This document shows, piece by piece, positions 41,999-51,792 of a stretch of 64,000 nt of DNA. Each line of letters begins with the position of its first letter. The stretch's first letter is position 1. The stretch is from assembly GCF_017742245.1 (NCBI RefSeq), contig NZ_JAGHKO010000002.1:186001-250000 (forward strand), given 5' to 3'. The notes under the pieces are model-generated. The model was not told the DNA's origin and did not search any database. It was given only the letters and a program-made list of their open reading frames with translations. The position numbers were made by a program, and so were the translations under genes. The stretch comes from Niastella soli. Its GTDB lineage: Bacteria; Bacteroidota; Bacteroidia; Chitinophagales; Chitinophagaceae.

Positions 41999-42454
41999 TC
42001 AGTTCTTTGAAATATTGGAAAGCAAGATGCCATCGACAGAAAGCCGGCCGCTGCCGTTACAGAGGGTGGCCAAACAAAGCCCGATCACCAATAAGTGGTA
42101 TTCATACCCCTCTCCTTTTTGATTGCCAAACCAGTTCATGAAAAAGCCGTTTTCAAGATGCGAGCTGAAGATAATACCAAGCATCAGGATGATCGTTAAA
42201 ACAGCCCAGATCCTGCTGCTAAAACCAACAATGAACGAGAGGGCCCCCACAAATTCAATCACAATAACCAGAAAGGCTATCAGCCAGGATAAGTGTACCG
42301 TACCCATAAGAAAATCCATTTCGCCCGAAAAACCAGGGCCGCCAAACAGACCCAGCATTTTCTGGGCGCCATGCGGGAACAGGATCAACCCTATCGTTAA
42401 CCTGATAATAAAGCCCGTATAATCGTTGTTTGTTTTGAAAATCGATTGCATCAT
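41999..42454 (-). CDS. DoxX-family membrane protein
   Basis: 151 residues with four transmembrane helices: GLILFPHGAQKMLGLFGGPG at the start is the conserved DoxX signature, followed by LIAFLVIVIEFVGALSFIVG, IWAVLTIILMLGIIFSS and LVIGLCLATLCNG. DoxX/DoxD-like proteins take part in quinol or thiosulfate redox chemistry in archaea and oxidative-stress complexes in others; this short form has no assigned reaction. It is 64 bp downstream of a Crp-like regulator gene on the same strand. Confidence 0.92.
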   Translation of the reverse strand: MMQSIFKTNNDYTGFIIRLTIGLILFPHGAQKMLGLFGGPGFSGEMDFLMGTVHLSWLIAFLVIVIEFVGALSFIVGFSSRIWAVLTIILMLGIIFSSHLENGFFMNWFGNQKGEGYEYHLLVIGLCLATLCNGSGRLSVDGILLSNISKN

Positions 42455-42518
42455 GTTATTGTTATTTGATGCAAATGAATGAAAGCCGGTAGTGAAAAAA
42501 ATTAAACTACTTTAATGG

Positions 42519-43100
42519 TTATTTCGAGGCAAACTTTTTACGAAGCATACTTAAAAAAACGGGGGTAATACCTAAATAAGCAGCGATCTGCCGCTGTGGA
42601 ATGCGCAGTTCAAGTTGTGGGTACCTTCGTATAAATTCCAGATAACGTTGTTCTGCTGTGTATGCCAGGTTTTGATTAATGCGGTTTTGCTGGGCTATAA
42701 AAGCATTTTGTAACAGAATGCGAAAGAATCGTTCGAATTTGGGTACCTGCTCATATAACCGGTCCAGATGCGGTTTACTGATCTGCAGGATGGTTGTTTC
42801 ATCCAATGCATCTATGAAATAACTGGCTGGAGACTGTGTTAAAAAACTATACAGATCACCCACCCACCAGTCTTCCATACCAAACATTACAATGTGTTCA
42901 ACCCCATTCTCATCAATTGAATAGGTTCGCAAACAGCCTTTAATAATAAAATTCTCCGTTTTGCAGACGTCGCCCTGCCGAAGCAGAAAACCTTTTCGCG
43001 GTATTGTTTTCTGTTGAAGAAGGGAAATAAACAGCTCCTCTTCGTTTTTATCCAGCTGAATGTACCGCGCAACATGTTGTAGAATTAAGTCGGTGCTCAT
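42519..43100 (-). CDS. Crp/Fnr-family transcriptional regulator
   Basis: 193 residues. The cyclic-nucleotide-binding beta-barrel spans about 20-120 (PRKGFLLRQGDVCKTENFIIKGCLRTYS); the ligand-binding Glu/Arg pair of E. coli Crp is not obvious. The C-terminal HTH is QRQIAAYLGITPVFLSMLRKKF, followed immediately by the end. Such short Bacteroidota members typically control DoxX, oxidoreductase or flavodoxin-type genes; here DoxX is directly downstream and is a likely target. Confidence 0.92.
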   Translation of the reverse strand: MSTDLILQHVARYIQLDKNEEELFISLLQQKTIPRKGFLLRQGDVCKTENFIIKGCLRTYSIDENGVEHIVMFGMEDWWVGDLYSFLTQSPASYFIDALDETTILQISKPHLDRLYEQVPKFERFFRILLQNAFIAQQNRINQNLAYTAEQRYLEFIRRYPQLELRIPQRQIAAYLGITPVFLSMLRKKFASK

Positions 43101-43149
43101 TTATTATTTCAGAACGGAAAATATCTCCTTTTTTTCACATGCTGAAAAT

Positions 43150-43184
43150 AAAAACGGAAGCAGCATTTTCAGCTACTTCCGTAT
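43150..43184 (-). terminator. terminator of the DUF4242 gene
   Basis: ACGGAAG, loop, CTTCCGT followed by TTTTTATTTT on the minus strand, starting about 25 bp after the stop at 43205. Confidence 0.78.
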
Positions 43185-43204
43185 TCATGGCTATATTGTT
43201 CCCG

Positions 43205-43615
43205 TTAGTTAGCTGCGGGCGTGACTGCGGCCGTTGCTGTTGCCGGACTAATGACCTCGGTGACCTCACTGATGGAGTTTGCGGGAAAACCTCCTTTTTT
43301 TGCATGCTCTTTGATCAGTTCCGGGTTTTCGGCCCTGTAAATGCAATACATTTTGTTGCCAGTGACATAACTGTGTACCCATTCAATTTTGGGCCCCAGC
43401 TCCGTCAATACGTTACAGGAAGTTTGAGAAGCACTTTTTAGTTGTTCAGGAGTCCATTTGCCCAGGCCGGGAATCTCCCGCTCAATCACATAAGTTTTCA
43501 TGATCGTTGGTTTTTTTTTTAATTCGTTAAGAGAACTGGTTTGGGCCTTCCCTGTAAAACCGCACAATAAGAGAACTACAAACATCAATGCGCTGTAAGA
43601 AATAGTGTCTTTCAT
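43205..43615 (-). CDS. secreted DUF4242 (SCO4226-like) protein
   Basis: 136 residues with a signal peptide (MKDTISYSALMFVVLLLCGFTGKAQ). The mature part has a ferredoxin-like DUF4242 fold: MKTYVIEREIPGLGKWTPEQL, VEWVHSYVTGNKMYCIYRAENPELIKEHAKKGGFP. In the cytoplasmic relative SCO4226 this domain binds nickel; His in the WVHSY and KEH segments are the likely ligands. Its role here is unknown, but the next minus-strand gene upstream encodes a transcription factor that carries a second copy of the same domain type. Confidence 0.85.
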   Translation of the reverse strand: MKDTISYSALMFVVLLLCGFTGKAQTSSLNELKKKPTIMKTYVIEREIPGLGKWTPEQLKSASQTSCNVLTELGPKIEWVHSYVTGNKMYCIYRAENPELIKEHAKKGGFPANSISEVTEVISPATATAAVTPAAN

Positions 43616-43643
43616 GGCTTTTTTTTTATTTGTTTCTGATAAC

Positions 43644-43651
43644 CAAAGCTA
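43644..43651 (-). promoter_or_regulatory. Bacteroidota -7 element candidate for the DUF4242 gene
   Basis: TAGCTTTG on the minus strand exactly matches TAnnTTTG and lies 29 bp before the ATG at 43615. No good -33 box was found. Confidence 0.35.
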
Positions 43652-43768
43652 CATCCAACAACCACGAAAGTTGTATAACAGATCGTTCAATGAATATCAA
43701 TCCTGAATCAAAATAAATGCGGAGTAATGCAGTCTGAAATAAATCCTTCAAAACATAGAACAAATCGA

Positions 43769-44866
43769 TCAACGCAGCAGATCAAGATAATCTATAGGCA
43801 GCAGGCCGTAGGTCTTTTTAAAACATTTGGTGAAGTAGGAAGGACTGGTAAAGCCGGCATCAAAAGTTATTTGCGAAATACTGTATCGTTGTTGGGTCAA
43901 CAATTCCTTTGCTTTCTCCAACCTGAATTCCTTTAAAAATATATTGGGCGACATGCCCGTGAGCTCAACCGTTTTCCGGTACAGCTGTGATTGGCTCATG
44001 GCCATGACCTGGCAAAATTCACTAATAGTAAAGCCGGGGTTTTGCCAGTTCTCTTCCAGCTTACTGAATAATAGTTCCAGCAAAATTTCGTCGGGCGGCG
44101 CCAGGCATATGATGTTATTTGCCGGCTTTTGAAATTGATCTTTTGCCAGCTCTTTAACAGCTGATGAAATGGCTATGTGGGTTTCGCAGGAGATGAAACA
44201 TAAACGCCGGGCAAATTGAATAGTATCACCAAAAAGGTGGTTGAGGTTAGCAACCGGATCTCCGGCATTGATGCCGATCTTTAAACCCGTGGCCTTCAAA
44301 TCGGGCTGTATGGCTGCCGCCTGAACAGATAACGCGCACGACACGGCTTTGGATGCAGCCGTAAAGGAAGCAATAAAGCCAGTACCCGGGTGTTCTACTT
44401 CCCGTCCATCGAATGCAGCCAGGTTCTGCCTTATCACATTCGTACAATTGCTCAATATTTCGTTTGCTTTTTCAATACCCAGTTGGTAGCGTATCAGGGC
44501 CGGGTCTTTGGTAGTAATGAAAAGAAGAATTCGATAAGAAGAATCATGGAAGATCTTCAACCCCTCGTCTGTTGTAGGTGCATTTACAGGATCATGCAAC
44601 CTGCCCAAAAACGATTCAACCAGTTCCGGATTTACTTCAATGACCTTGTGAGGCACAAGCCCATGTGAATGTTGATGTAAAGCCGATACGGATTCTTTAT
44701 CCGGTGCTTCAATAAGGCAAAAAACATTATTCCTTTCTTCATCAATCCAATAGGTCATGCATTTGCATTGATGCTGCTCCTGCAGAAGAATATCTTTCTG
44801 GTGAGCTTCCGCAACGTCCTTTGCATTTATGCCCGGGATAATATGAATGTCCATGTAAAGCGCCAT
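43769..44866 (-). CDS. DUF4242 - adenylyl-cyclase-like - AraC HTH fusion regulator
   Basis: 365 residues in three parts. Residues 1-90 form a DUF4242/SCO4226-like domain (MDIHIIPGINAKDVAEAHQKD, CKCMTYWIDEERNNVFCLIEAP). Residues about 105-250 resemble a class III nucleotide-cyclase fold (GFIASFTAASKAVSCALSVQ, GLKIGINAGDPV, LFGDTIQFARRLCF) but lack the metal-binding Asp pair, so catalysis is unlikely. Residues about 265-365 are an AraC-type double HTH (FTISEFCQVMAMSQSQLYRKTVEL, ISQITFDAGFTSPSYFTKCFKKTYG). It probably senses a small ligand through the first two domains. The secreted DUF4242 protein is encoded 153 bp downstream. Confidence 0.85.
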   Translation of the reverse strand: MALYMDIHIIPGINAKDVAEAHQKDILLQEQHQCKCMTYWIDEERNNVFCLIEAPDKESVSALHQHSHGLVPHKVIEVNPELVESFLGRLHDPVNAPTTDEGLKIFHDSSYRILLFITTKDPALIRYQLGIEKANEILSNCTNVIRQNLAAFDGREVEHPGTGFIASFTAASKAVSCALSVQAAAIQPDLKATGLKIGINAGDPVANLNHLFGDTIQFARRLCFISCETHIAISSAVKELAKDQFQKPANNIICLAPPDEILLELLFSKLEENWQNPGFTISEFCQVMAMSQSQLYRKTVELTGMSPNIFLKEFRLEKAKELLTQQRYSISQITFDAGFTSPSYFTKCFKKTYGLLPIDYLDLLR

Positions 44867-45121
44867 AGGACTGCATTTAACACTAAATACTTCCTCTTAC
44901 GATCTAAATTAAAATTAAGATTCCTTATACCGATAATTATTTTGCCTGAACTATGCACGATACCACTAAAGTTGTATGGTAAACAGATAATGGGCCTCGT
45001 GGATAACCCAGGGTGCATACATGAAATAAAAAAAGCATAAAAACGTTGAAGCCAGGCAGATGTATACTACTTTAATATTATACATTTTTGCAATACAAAC
45101 CCCTTAAACATCCAATACGCT
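44867..45121. other. divergent spacer
   Basis: AT-rich spacer between the AraC-type gene and the large metalloprotease gene; TTATACATTTTTG at about 45079-45090 resembles, but does not exactly match, a Bacteroidota -7 box. Nothing else was seen. Confidence 0.4.
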
Positions 45122-48100
45122 ATGATCCGCAGACTGCTGCTGTCTCTAGGGACATGCCTTCCCATCTTGCATGCTATGGCGCAAGACGGCCTCTGGACCC
45201 CGGTTTCCAAAAACAGTATTCAACCTTACTTTAATGGCCGTTCAACAGCTTCACCGTTGCCCGATAATTTTGAGCTGGTAAAGTTGAATCGCAGCCAGCT
45301 TAAACAGTTGCAACTACGGACGCCGTTGGTAAAGCTGGGGGAGCGTTCCAATGTATCACCAGCAGGTATATCTTTTCCACTGCCTGTTGCCGGACAATCT
45401 TTGGCAAGTGGTCTTATAGAGTCACCCATATTATCAAATGACCTCAGCAAACAACTAACCGGATTCAAAACCTACGAATTAAAAGACCCGGCCACCAATG
45501 TACTGCAGGGTCGAATAAGCATTACATCGCAAGGGATTTCCGGATTGATATTTACCGATAAAGGCAGCGCTTACATCAGTCCTGTAAGCCCTGATTATCC
45601 TGATGTACATATGGTGTATTATGTAAAGGACCAGCCTGTTACCAAGCCTGTACAGTGTGGTGCGAAAGAAGTGGTAGAAGGTAAAACCGGTGCCGGCGCC
45701 CGCGTAGCAAGCGTGCTCGCCAGCGATTGCAGCCTGCGTAATTACCGGCTGGCAGTTGCGGCTACCGGTGAATACACTCAATGGGCCGGATCGCAAGCCC
45801 AGGCGTTGACCTATATCGGCATTCTGGTAAACGACGTAACCGCCATTTACGAACGTGATGCGGGTATTACTTTTACGCTGGTAACTAACAACAGCCTCAT
45901 TTTTACCGACCCGGCAACCGATCCTTATATCACCGTAGGTTTTCCTGATATGGGTATCTTAGATGACAATACGGCCAGGCTTGATATGGTGCTGGGAAGT
46001 GCCAATTATGATCAGGGGATCCTTTTAAACAGGGCCTGGAACGGTGGTTTGGCCTACATGAGTGCTGTTTGTAACAATAGTTTGAAAGGCGGAGCTGCGG
46101 CCGGGCTTACATTTGGTACCGGCAGTAATCCTACCAACGGTCCGCAAGGCCCGATCTTTACCGGTACGGTAGCCCACGAAATGGCGCACATGTTCAGCGC
46201 TGACCACACAATGGCTTCTGGTAACTCTTCCTGCGGTGGTGGCAATGTGAACCCTCCTACCGGTTATGAACCTGGTGGTGGTTCTACCATCATGGCTTAT
46301 GCAGGTTCCTGTGGATTGCCCGATGCTTATCAGAATAATTCTGACCTGTATTTTCATGGCTACAGCATTTTGCAGATCGCTAACTACTCTGTCAACTCAG
46401 CCACGTGCCGAACACCCACGCCCATGAGCAATGCAGCGCCTGCGGTATCAGTAGCAGCAGCAGCTTATACCATTCCTGTATCAACGCCGTTTATGCTTAC
46501 AGCTACCGGTACAGATGCCAATAACGCTACTTTATATTATTGCTGGGAACAACTGGATGCGCCATCAGCTGCCACATCAGGCACGCCATCTGCGGCGGCG
46601 GCAACGGGACCACTCTTCCGGTCTTATCCGCCTACAACCACCAATACCCGGGTATTCCCCCGGATGTCGGACCTGGTTAGCGGCGCTGCCCATCCTTTTG
46701 ATGTGCTGCCGAGCATTAGTCGCGCGCTGCACTTTCAGGTGATGGTACGCGATGCAGCAAGCGGTGGCGGTTGTACTGCGCAAACAACCGTAACAGTAAA
46801 TACCAGTGCTGCCGGCGGAGCATTTACCGTTACTTCACAAAATGCCACCACCACCTGGACGGCCAATGGTTCCAATACCGCAACCGTTACCTGGAATGTT
46901 GCCGGTACCAATGCTGCCCCTGTTAACTGTTCCAATGTCGATATCATACTCTCCAAAGATGGCGGTGTTACCTATACCGACACCCTGGTAGCCAACACAG
47001 CCAACGATGGTACGGAAACCTTTACCGTTCCCAATTTACCTACCTCATTAGGTCGTGTAATGGTAAAAGCCAGGGGTAATATCTTTTTCAATATCAACAG
47101 CGCTACTATTACGATCAGCAGCAGTTGTTCTGCCAACGGTGCCACCTTTACACCGGGCGCGTCTGTAACGGCCGCAGCCGGCAATGCATCGCTCGATCTG
47201 AGCCTGTCGCCTGTATATGGTGCAGCTGTTCCTATCAGCGGCCAACTGGCTCCCGCTGACCCAAGTACCGGTCTGGTAACAAGAGATGTATCAGGCAGTT
47301 CGTGCGTGTACTATGGGGGAAATGTTTTCAGATACGATACCTATCAGTTTACGCCAGGTGTAACTGGTTCTTATACATTTAACCGCGCCGGCGGTACAGA
47401 CCCTGATATTACTTTTGTACTTGTTTCAGGTAATTTTAACGCCAGTGTTCCCTGTACTAATTTTATTAATTCCAGCACCCTGTCCGATGGCTCTACTATA
47501 AACAGTTATTCAGCTACTTTAACCGCAGGTATCTATTATACCATGGCAGTGGGCACGTTCGACGTTGGCTTCCCCAGCTTAACAGCCAACTATACAATTA
47601 GTGTTACTCCACCAGCGGGTGGCGGACTGTTCAATAATACACCTAATCCCGGCGCCGGTTTCAACTATACTTATGTTATCGTTGACAATGCTACCGGTCT
47701 TATCAAAGCCTTCGATCCCAGCGCTGACCTCAGCAATGCTGCCAGTTACCCCGTAGGTTCCACTTATACAATCTATGGGCTCTCCTATTCCAATGCAGTT
47801 TCTTTAGCAACATTGGGTACTTATGTAGGGTCCTCCTACGCCTCATTCAGAGATGTATTATTGTTTAATCCATCTGCTTTGTGCGGTAATGCAAGCGCCA
47901 ATAATTTGCAGGTAATGGTTACCGCCGTGTTGACATCGGCTCAACTGCTACCCTTAACTGCCACCAAAGCAGACAATGCTGTTAATCTGAAATGGGCAAA
48001 TACTTCTTCTGAGAAAACCAGCTATTTCGAGATCTGGCGTTCTGCTGATGGCACTAACTTTAATGAACTGATCGGCACGGTGCCCGTACAAAACAGCTTC

Positions 48101-48490
48101 AGCTCACACATTGATTATCAACTGAACGATAATGCACCACTGGCTGCCTGGAATTATTATCGTGTAAAACAATTCGATGTTGCTGGTAATGTAACCATGA
48201 GCAATATTGCCCGGGTTAATATGCAGGAAAATGCGGCGTCTTCGGCACTTACCGTTTATCCCAACCCGGTAAGATCAACGCTTACCCTGGCATACCATGC
48301 TAACAGCATAGAAACGGTTGGTGTTCGCGTCCTAAACAGCAAAGGCAGCCTGGTTTACCAGCATGTATTTGCAGCGCAAACCGGTGCCAATCAGTACAGC
48401 ATACCCGCCGCAGCCCTGGCTAAAGGCGTATACATAGTACAGTTGGTCAGCAACGCCGGAAGTTATACCTCCCGTTTTGTAAAAGAATAA
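45122..48490 (+). CDS. secreted reprolysin-like metalloprotease with T9SS sorting domain
   Basis: 1122 residues. Signal peptide about 1-21; propeptide-like region to about 200; reprolysin-type metalloprotease domain (about 205-430) with the zinc motif HEMAHMFSADH (352-362), a Met-turn candidate in STIMAYAGSCG, and Cys residues suited to disulfides. Then come beta-sandwich domains (about 440-650), a region with PPC-like features (QLAPADPSTGLV, TYQFTPGVTGSYTFN), a fibronectin-like stretch (LKWANTSSEKTSYFEIWRSADG) and a C-terminal T9SS type A domain (VYPNPVRSTLTL to the end). It should act outside the cell on protein substrates. Confidence 0.92.
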   Translation: MIRRLLLSLGTCLPILHAMAQDGLWTPVSKNSIQPYFNGRSTASPLPDNFELVKLNRSQLKQLQLRTPLVKLGERSNVSPAGISFPLPVAGQSLASGLIESPILSNDLSKQLTGFKTYELKDPATNVLQGRISITSQGISGLIFTDKGSAYISPVSPDYPDVHMVYYVKDQPVTKPVQCGAKEVVEGKTGAGARVASVLASDCSLRNYRLAVAATGEYTQWAGSQAQALTYIGILVNDVTAIYERDAGITFTLVTNNSLIFTDPATDPYITVGFPDMGILDDNTARLDMVLGSANYDQGILLNRAWNGGLAYMSAVCNNSLKGGAAAGLTFGTGSNPTNGPQGPIFTGTVAHEMAHMFSADHTMASGNSSCGGGNVNPPTGYEPGGGSTIMAYAGSCGLPDAYQNNSDLYFHGYSILQIANYSVNSATCRTPTPMSNAAPAVSVAAAAYTIPVSTPFMLTATGTDANNATLYYCWEQLDAPSAATSGTPSAAAATGPLFRSYPPTTTNTRVFPRMSDLVSGAAHPFDVLPSISRALHFQVMVRDAASGGGCTAQTTVTVNTSAAGGAFTVTSQNATTTWTANGSNTATVTWNVAGTNAAPVNCSNVDIILSKDGGVTYTDTLVANTANDGTETFTVPNLPTSLGRVMVKARGNIFFNINSATITISSSCSANGATFTPGASVTAAAGNASLDLSLSPVYGAAVPISGQLAPADPSTGLVTRDVSGSSCVYYGGNVFRYDTYQFTPGVTGSYTFNRAGGTDPDITFVLVSGNFNASVPCTNFINSSTLSDGSTINSYSATLTAGIYYTMAVGTFDVGFPSLTANYTISVTPPAGGGLFNNTPNPGAGFNYTYVIVDNATGLIKAFDPSADLSNAASYPVGSTYTIYGLSYSNAVSLATLGTYVGSSYASFRDVLLFNPSALCGNASANNLQVMVTAVLTSAQLLPLTATKADNAVNLKWANTSSEKTSYFEIWRSADGTNFNELIGTVPVQNSFSSHIDYQLNDNAPLAAWNYYRVKQFDVAGNVTMSNIARVNMQENAASSALTVYPNPVRSTLTLAYHANSIETVGVRVLNSKGSLVYQHVFAAQTGANQYSIPAAALAKGVYIVQLVSNAGSYTSRFVKE

Positions 48491-48518
48491 GCATCAATAG
48501 CATTCAAAAACTTATAAA

Positions 48519-48547
48519 AGCCCCGACGGAACCGTCGGGGCTTTGCT
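48519..48547 (+). terminator. rho-independent terminator after the metalloprotease gene
   Basis: AAAGCCCCGACGG / CCGTCGGGGCTTT stem with a short AA loop and T-rich tail, about 28 bp after the stop at 48490. Confidence 0.93.
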
Positions 48548-48589
48548 TTAAAATTTCTATATTTACTCTAGTTAATAAAGCTCCTATAC

Positions 48590-49561
48590 GTGAACATACC
48601 TCTATTTGAACGATTACATCAGGAAGGCCTGCTATCAGATCTCTCCCTTCAAAAAGTAAAGCAAAGGGCCGGCTCCAGGCTATTCTCTGTGCATTGGGAA
48701 TTAAAAACGATCTTATACCTGGGTATACTCCTGCTCACAGGCGGACTAGGGATCCTGATCTATAAAAACATAGACACCATCGGCCATCAGGTTATACTGG
48801 CCATAATAGCATTGATATGCGTAAGCAGCTTCGTTTATTGCGAACGCAAAAAACTTCCTTTTGCTACTACCAGGGTACCGGCGCCCAACTCTTTTTTTGA
48901 TTATATTCTGTTGCTGGGATGTATCACCCTGGTTACTTTTATCACCTATCTGCAGGTGCAATACACCACCTTTGGAAATGCGTACGGACTGGCTACGTTT
49001 ATCCCGATGGTCATACTGTTTTTTTGCGCCTATTACTTCGACCACTTAGGCGTTTTAAGTATGGCTATCACCAACCTGGCTGCCTGGGCAGGCATTGCCA
49101 TAACACCAATGAATATATTACAGTCAAACAATTTTGACAATACAGAACTCATTTTTACCGGGTTATTATTAGGAGTGGCACTTACAGTAATAGCATGGTT
49201 CAGCCAACGGCGTAACATAAAAGCACATTTTGAGTTTACCTATGTCAACTTTGGCATGAACATCCTGTTCATTTCTTGTCTGGCAGGCATGATCCACTTC
49301 GAAGATTTTTACCCACTTTGGTTGTTGCCGCTGGCAGGGACAGTATTTTACTTCTATAAAAGAGCACTCGCTACAGGCTTATTTTATTATATACTCCTGC
49401 TAACGCTTTACGGATACATTGGCATCAGTTATGTGATCGTACGGGGCCTGCTATCGCTCAGGATTGACCTTGGGATTGCATTTATTATATTAATGTATTT
49501 TATTGGTTCGGCCACAGCGGCTATTGTATTTCTTTCCCGGATGAACAAAAAAATGAAGTAA
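48590..49561 (+). CDS. DUF2157-type multi-pass membrane protein
   Basis: 323 residues starting at GTG 48590; the N-terminal soluble helix bundle (MNIPLFERLHQEGLLSDLSLQKVKQR) is followed by about eight to nine transmembrane helices, first of which is LKTILYLGILLLTGGLGILIY. This is the layout of DUF2157 proteins, of unknown function. It is followed after 1 bp by a second multi-pass protein of similar architecture. Confidence 0.83.
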   Translation: MNIPLFERLHQEGLLSDLSLQKVKQRAGSRLFSVHWELKTILYLGILLLTGGLGILIYKNIDTIGHQVILAIIALICVSSFVYCERKKLPFATTRVPAPNSFFDYILLLGCITLVTFITYLQVQYTTFGNAYGLATFIPMVILFFCAYYFDHLGVLSMAITNLAAWAGIAITPMNILQSNNFDNTELIFTGLLLGVALTVIAWFSQRRNIKAHFEFTYVNFGMNILFISCLAGMIHFEDFYPLWLLPLAGTVFYFYKRALATGLFYYILLLTLYGYIGISYVIVRGLLSLRIDLGIAFIILMYFIGSATAAIVFLSRMNKKMK

Positions 49562-49562
49562 A

Positions 49563-50732
49563 ATGATCGCATATAACCATACATCACTCGACAATTTACT
49601 GATCAACGAGGAAGCAATAGCTGCATTCGATCAGCAACTCATTTCAAAAGAAGAGGCCGAAGCCGTATTTAAAGCATACCCTTATAATTTGTACATCCCC
49701 AATTCATTTATACGTTTTGGGTTGTTTCTGCTAACCATCATAATTGGGCTTATGTTTTTTGGGATCATATGTTTAATGATCCTTGACAGTTCTGAGAAAG
49801 CATTTGGTATATTAACCTTTATTTATTCATTGGGATTATACGTGGCCCTGGAATTTATAATCCGGGAGAAAAAACATTACCATTCTGGAATGGATGACGC
49901 CTTGTTATGGTTATGCATAACAGGCATTGTTGGTGCGGTCAATCTACTTTTTTCTCCGCAAACTGCAATCAGCCAGGCAGTACTGATATTTATACCTGCT
50001 TTTTATTTCCTGCTGCGGTTCGGAAATGCGCTTATGGGTGCATTGGCGTTTGCGGCCTTGCTCACTGTCATATTTTATATTGTAACGCCGTTGGGTAACA
50101 TAGCCAAAACCATCATGCCTTTTTTGCTCATGGCCATCTCCTTTTTTGTTTACCGGTTGGCAAAAAATTTCAGCAACAATAACCGGTTAAGACATTACAA
50201 ACTCTGCTGTACCCTAATAGAAATACTTGCGTTGGTCATTTTGTATGCAGCCGGAAACTATTTTGTCGTAAGAGAGGTCAGTAACAGCCTGTTTGATCTT
50301 CAATTGAAAGAAGGGGAATCTGTTCCATTCGGCTGGGTTTTCTGGATCCCAACCGTTCTTCTCCCTGCTGTTTATATTTTCCGTGGAATACAAAAACGGG
50401 ATGTCATTTTGTTACGCACCGGTTTAATACTGGTTGCCGCGATCATCTTTACCATCCGTTATTATCATCACCTGGCTCCCCTGGAAATAGCCATGACCAT
50501 TGGCGGTGTAATAATGATCATTATTGCATATGCTATTACAAAATACCTTACACCACCCAAACACGGGTTTACGCATGCCGAACCAAATGACCCTGCATTA
50601 GCCGGATTACTACAAGTGGAATCAATAATAGTGGCGCAAACCTTCCATCAAACACCCTCGCCAGAACCTGGAAATAATTTTGAATTTGGTGGCGGCAGTA
50701 GCGGCGGTGCTGGTGCTACAGATAATTTTTAA
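49563..50732 (+). CDS. multi-pass membrane protein, partner of the DUF2157 protein
   Basis: 389 residues. The N-terminal 40 residues are soluble (LLINEEAIAAFDQQLISKEEAEAVFKAYP), resembling the DUF2157 lead-in of the previous gene; about ten transmembrane helices follow, and the C-terminus is a Gly-rich hydrophilic tail (NNFEFGGGSSGGAGATDNF). It starts 1 bp after the upstream stop, so the two are one operon and perhaps a complex. DUF4401-like proteins often stand in this position, but that name is only a suggestion. Function unknown. Confidence 0.8.
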   Translation: MIAYNHTSLDNLLINEEAIAAFDQQLISKEEAEAVFKAYPYNLYIPNSFIRFGLFLLTIIIGLMFFGIICLMILDSSEKAFGILTFIYSLGLYVALEFIIREKKHYHSGMDDALLWLCITGIVGAVNLLFSPQTAISQAVLIFIPAFYFLLRFGNALMGALAFAALLTVIFYIVTPLGNIAKTIMPFLLMAISFFVYRLAKNFSNNNRLRHYKLCCTLIEILALVILYAAGNYFVVREVSNSLFDLQLKEGESVPFGWVFWIPTVLLPAVYIFRGIQKRDVILLRTGLILVAAIIFTIRYYHHLAPLEIAMTIGGVIMIIIAYAITKYLTPPKHGFTHAEPNDPALAGLLQVESIIVAQTFHQTPSPEPGNNFEFGGGSSGGAGATDNF

Positions 50733-50777
50733 AAAGGTATTAGGAACGGAGCGTCTCTTGAACCAATTAATACTGTT

Positions 50778-50810
50778 ACGGGTTGAAGCTATGGCCTCAA
50801 CCCGTTTTCA
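50778..50810 (+). terminator. terminator after the DUF2157 operon
   Basis: ACGGGTTGA, loop GCTATGGCC, TCAACCCGT, then TTTCATTT. About 45 bp after the stop at 50732; could also serve the convergent phzF-like gene. Confidence 0.82.
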
Positions 50811-50842
50811 TTTCAGTAAATTAAATAAATAATCGGGGCCGC

Positions 50843-51727
50843 TCAGTCTATATTTACTGACAATGATGTCATTAAGATCCCTTTTCCCCCTGCCATAATT
50901 TTTGATATTTTTCCGTTGTCCAGCGATAAGTCAGCAATAATTAAACTGGGCGATGGTTGTCTCATAAACCACCCCTGTTCAATTAGCATCCGGTCTTTTC
51001 TTACCCCTACTATGTCAAAAAGATAGCAGGCAAGTGGCCCTGCAGCCATTCCTGTAGCCGCTTCTTCCTCTATCCCATACCGTGGCGCAAACATTCTTGT
51101 ATTGGCATCTCTTATCGGACTACTGGTTTCAGTGCAAAAAACATAAAAGCCGATCAAATCTAATTCTTCACTTATTTGTGATATTAAGGTGTGGTCTGGT
51201 TTGATATTTTTTAAGATCTCCACATTCTTAACCGGTACTATTACAAATGAATTTCCTGTATTGACCAATGAAATGGGAGCTTCTTTTAAAACATCTTTTT
51301 TTGTCAGGCCCAATGATCTTAAAATTTGCGCTTCCTGCTTGTCAACATTCTTATATACAGGTGCTTTTTGCTCCATGAATGCCAATTCGCCCTGTAATAA
51401 AATTTCTCTTTTTCCATCAATCGTTTCTTTCGAGGAAAGCGTGTTTTTAATTAACCCTGACTGCGATAAATATGAAAATGTTGCTATTGTGGCATGGCCG
51501 CAATGAGCAATTTGACGGGTAGGCGTAAAAAAATCAAGTTTAAAGTCGGCAATTTCTGATTTTGAGACAAAAGCGGTTTCTGATAATCCCACTTTTGCTG
51601 CAATTTTTAATTTCTGTTCATTTGTCAGATTATCCGCATTTAAAACAACACCGGCTGGATTTCCACCCTTATTATTATCAACAAAGGCATTAAGGATCTG
51701 TACTTCAATTTTTCTGGAATTGTCCAT
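50843..51727 (-). CDS. PhzF-family isomerase/epimerase
   Basis: 294 residues with the two-lobed diaminopimelate-epimerase-like fold of PhzF. FVDNNKGGNPAGVVL and the catalytic GLSETAFV (Glu50, as in phenazine PhzF Glu45) are present, with TPTRQIAHCGHATIATF and the second-lobe repeat (EEAATGMAAGPLACYL). No phenazine genes are nearby; most PhzF-like proteins in other bacteria act on unknown substrates. It lies 65 bp after a SigZ-like gene and may be under its control. Confidence 0.92.
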   Translation of the reverse strand: MDNSRKIEVQILNAFVDNNKGGNPAGVVLNADNLTNEQKLKIAAKVGLSETAFVSKSEIADFKLDFFTPTRQIAHCGHATIATFSYLSQSGLIKNTLSSKETIDGKREILLQGELAFMEQKAPVYKNVDKQEAQILRSLGLTKKDVLKEAPISLVNTGNSFVIVPVKNVEILKNIKPDHTLISQISEELDLIGFYVFCTETSSPIRDANTRMFAPRYGIEEEAATGMAAGPLACYLFDIVGVRKDRMLIEQGWFMRQPSPSLIIADLSLDNGKISKIMAGGKGILMTSLSVNID

Positions 51728-51792
51728 ACTTGCTTTTTAATTTGTGAAACATTTATAATCTATGGACGCGGGGAAAGGAAAAAAGACGCATT

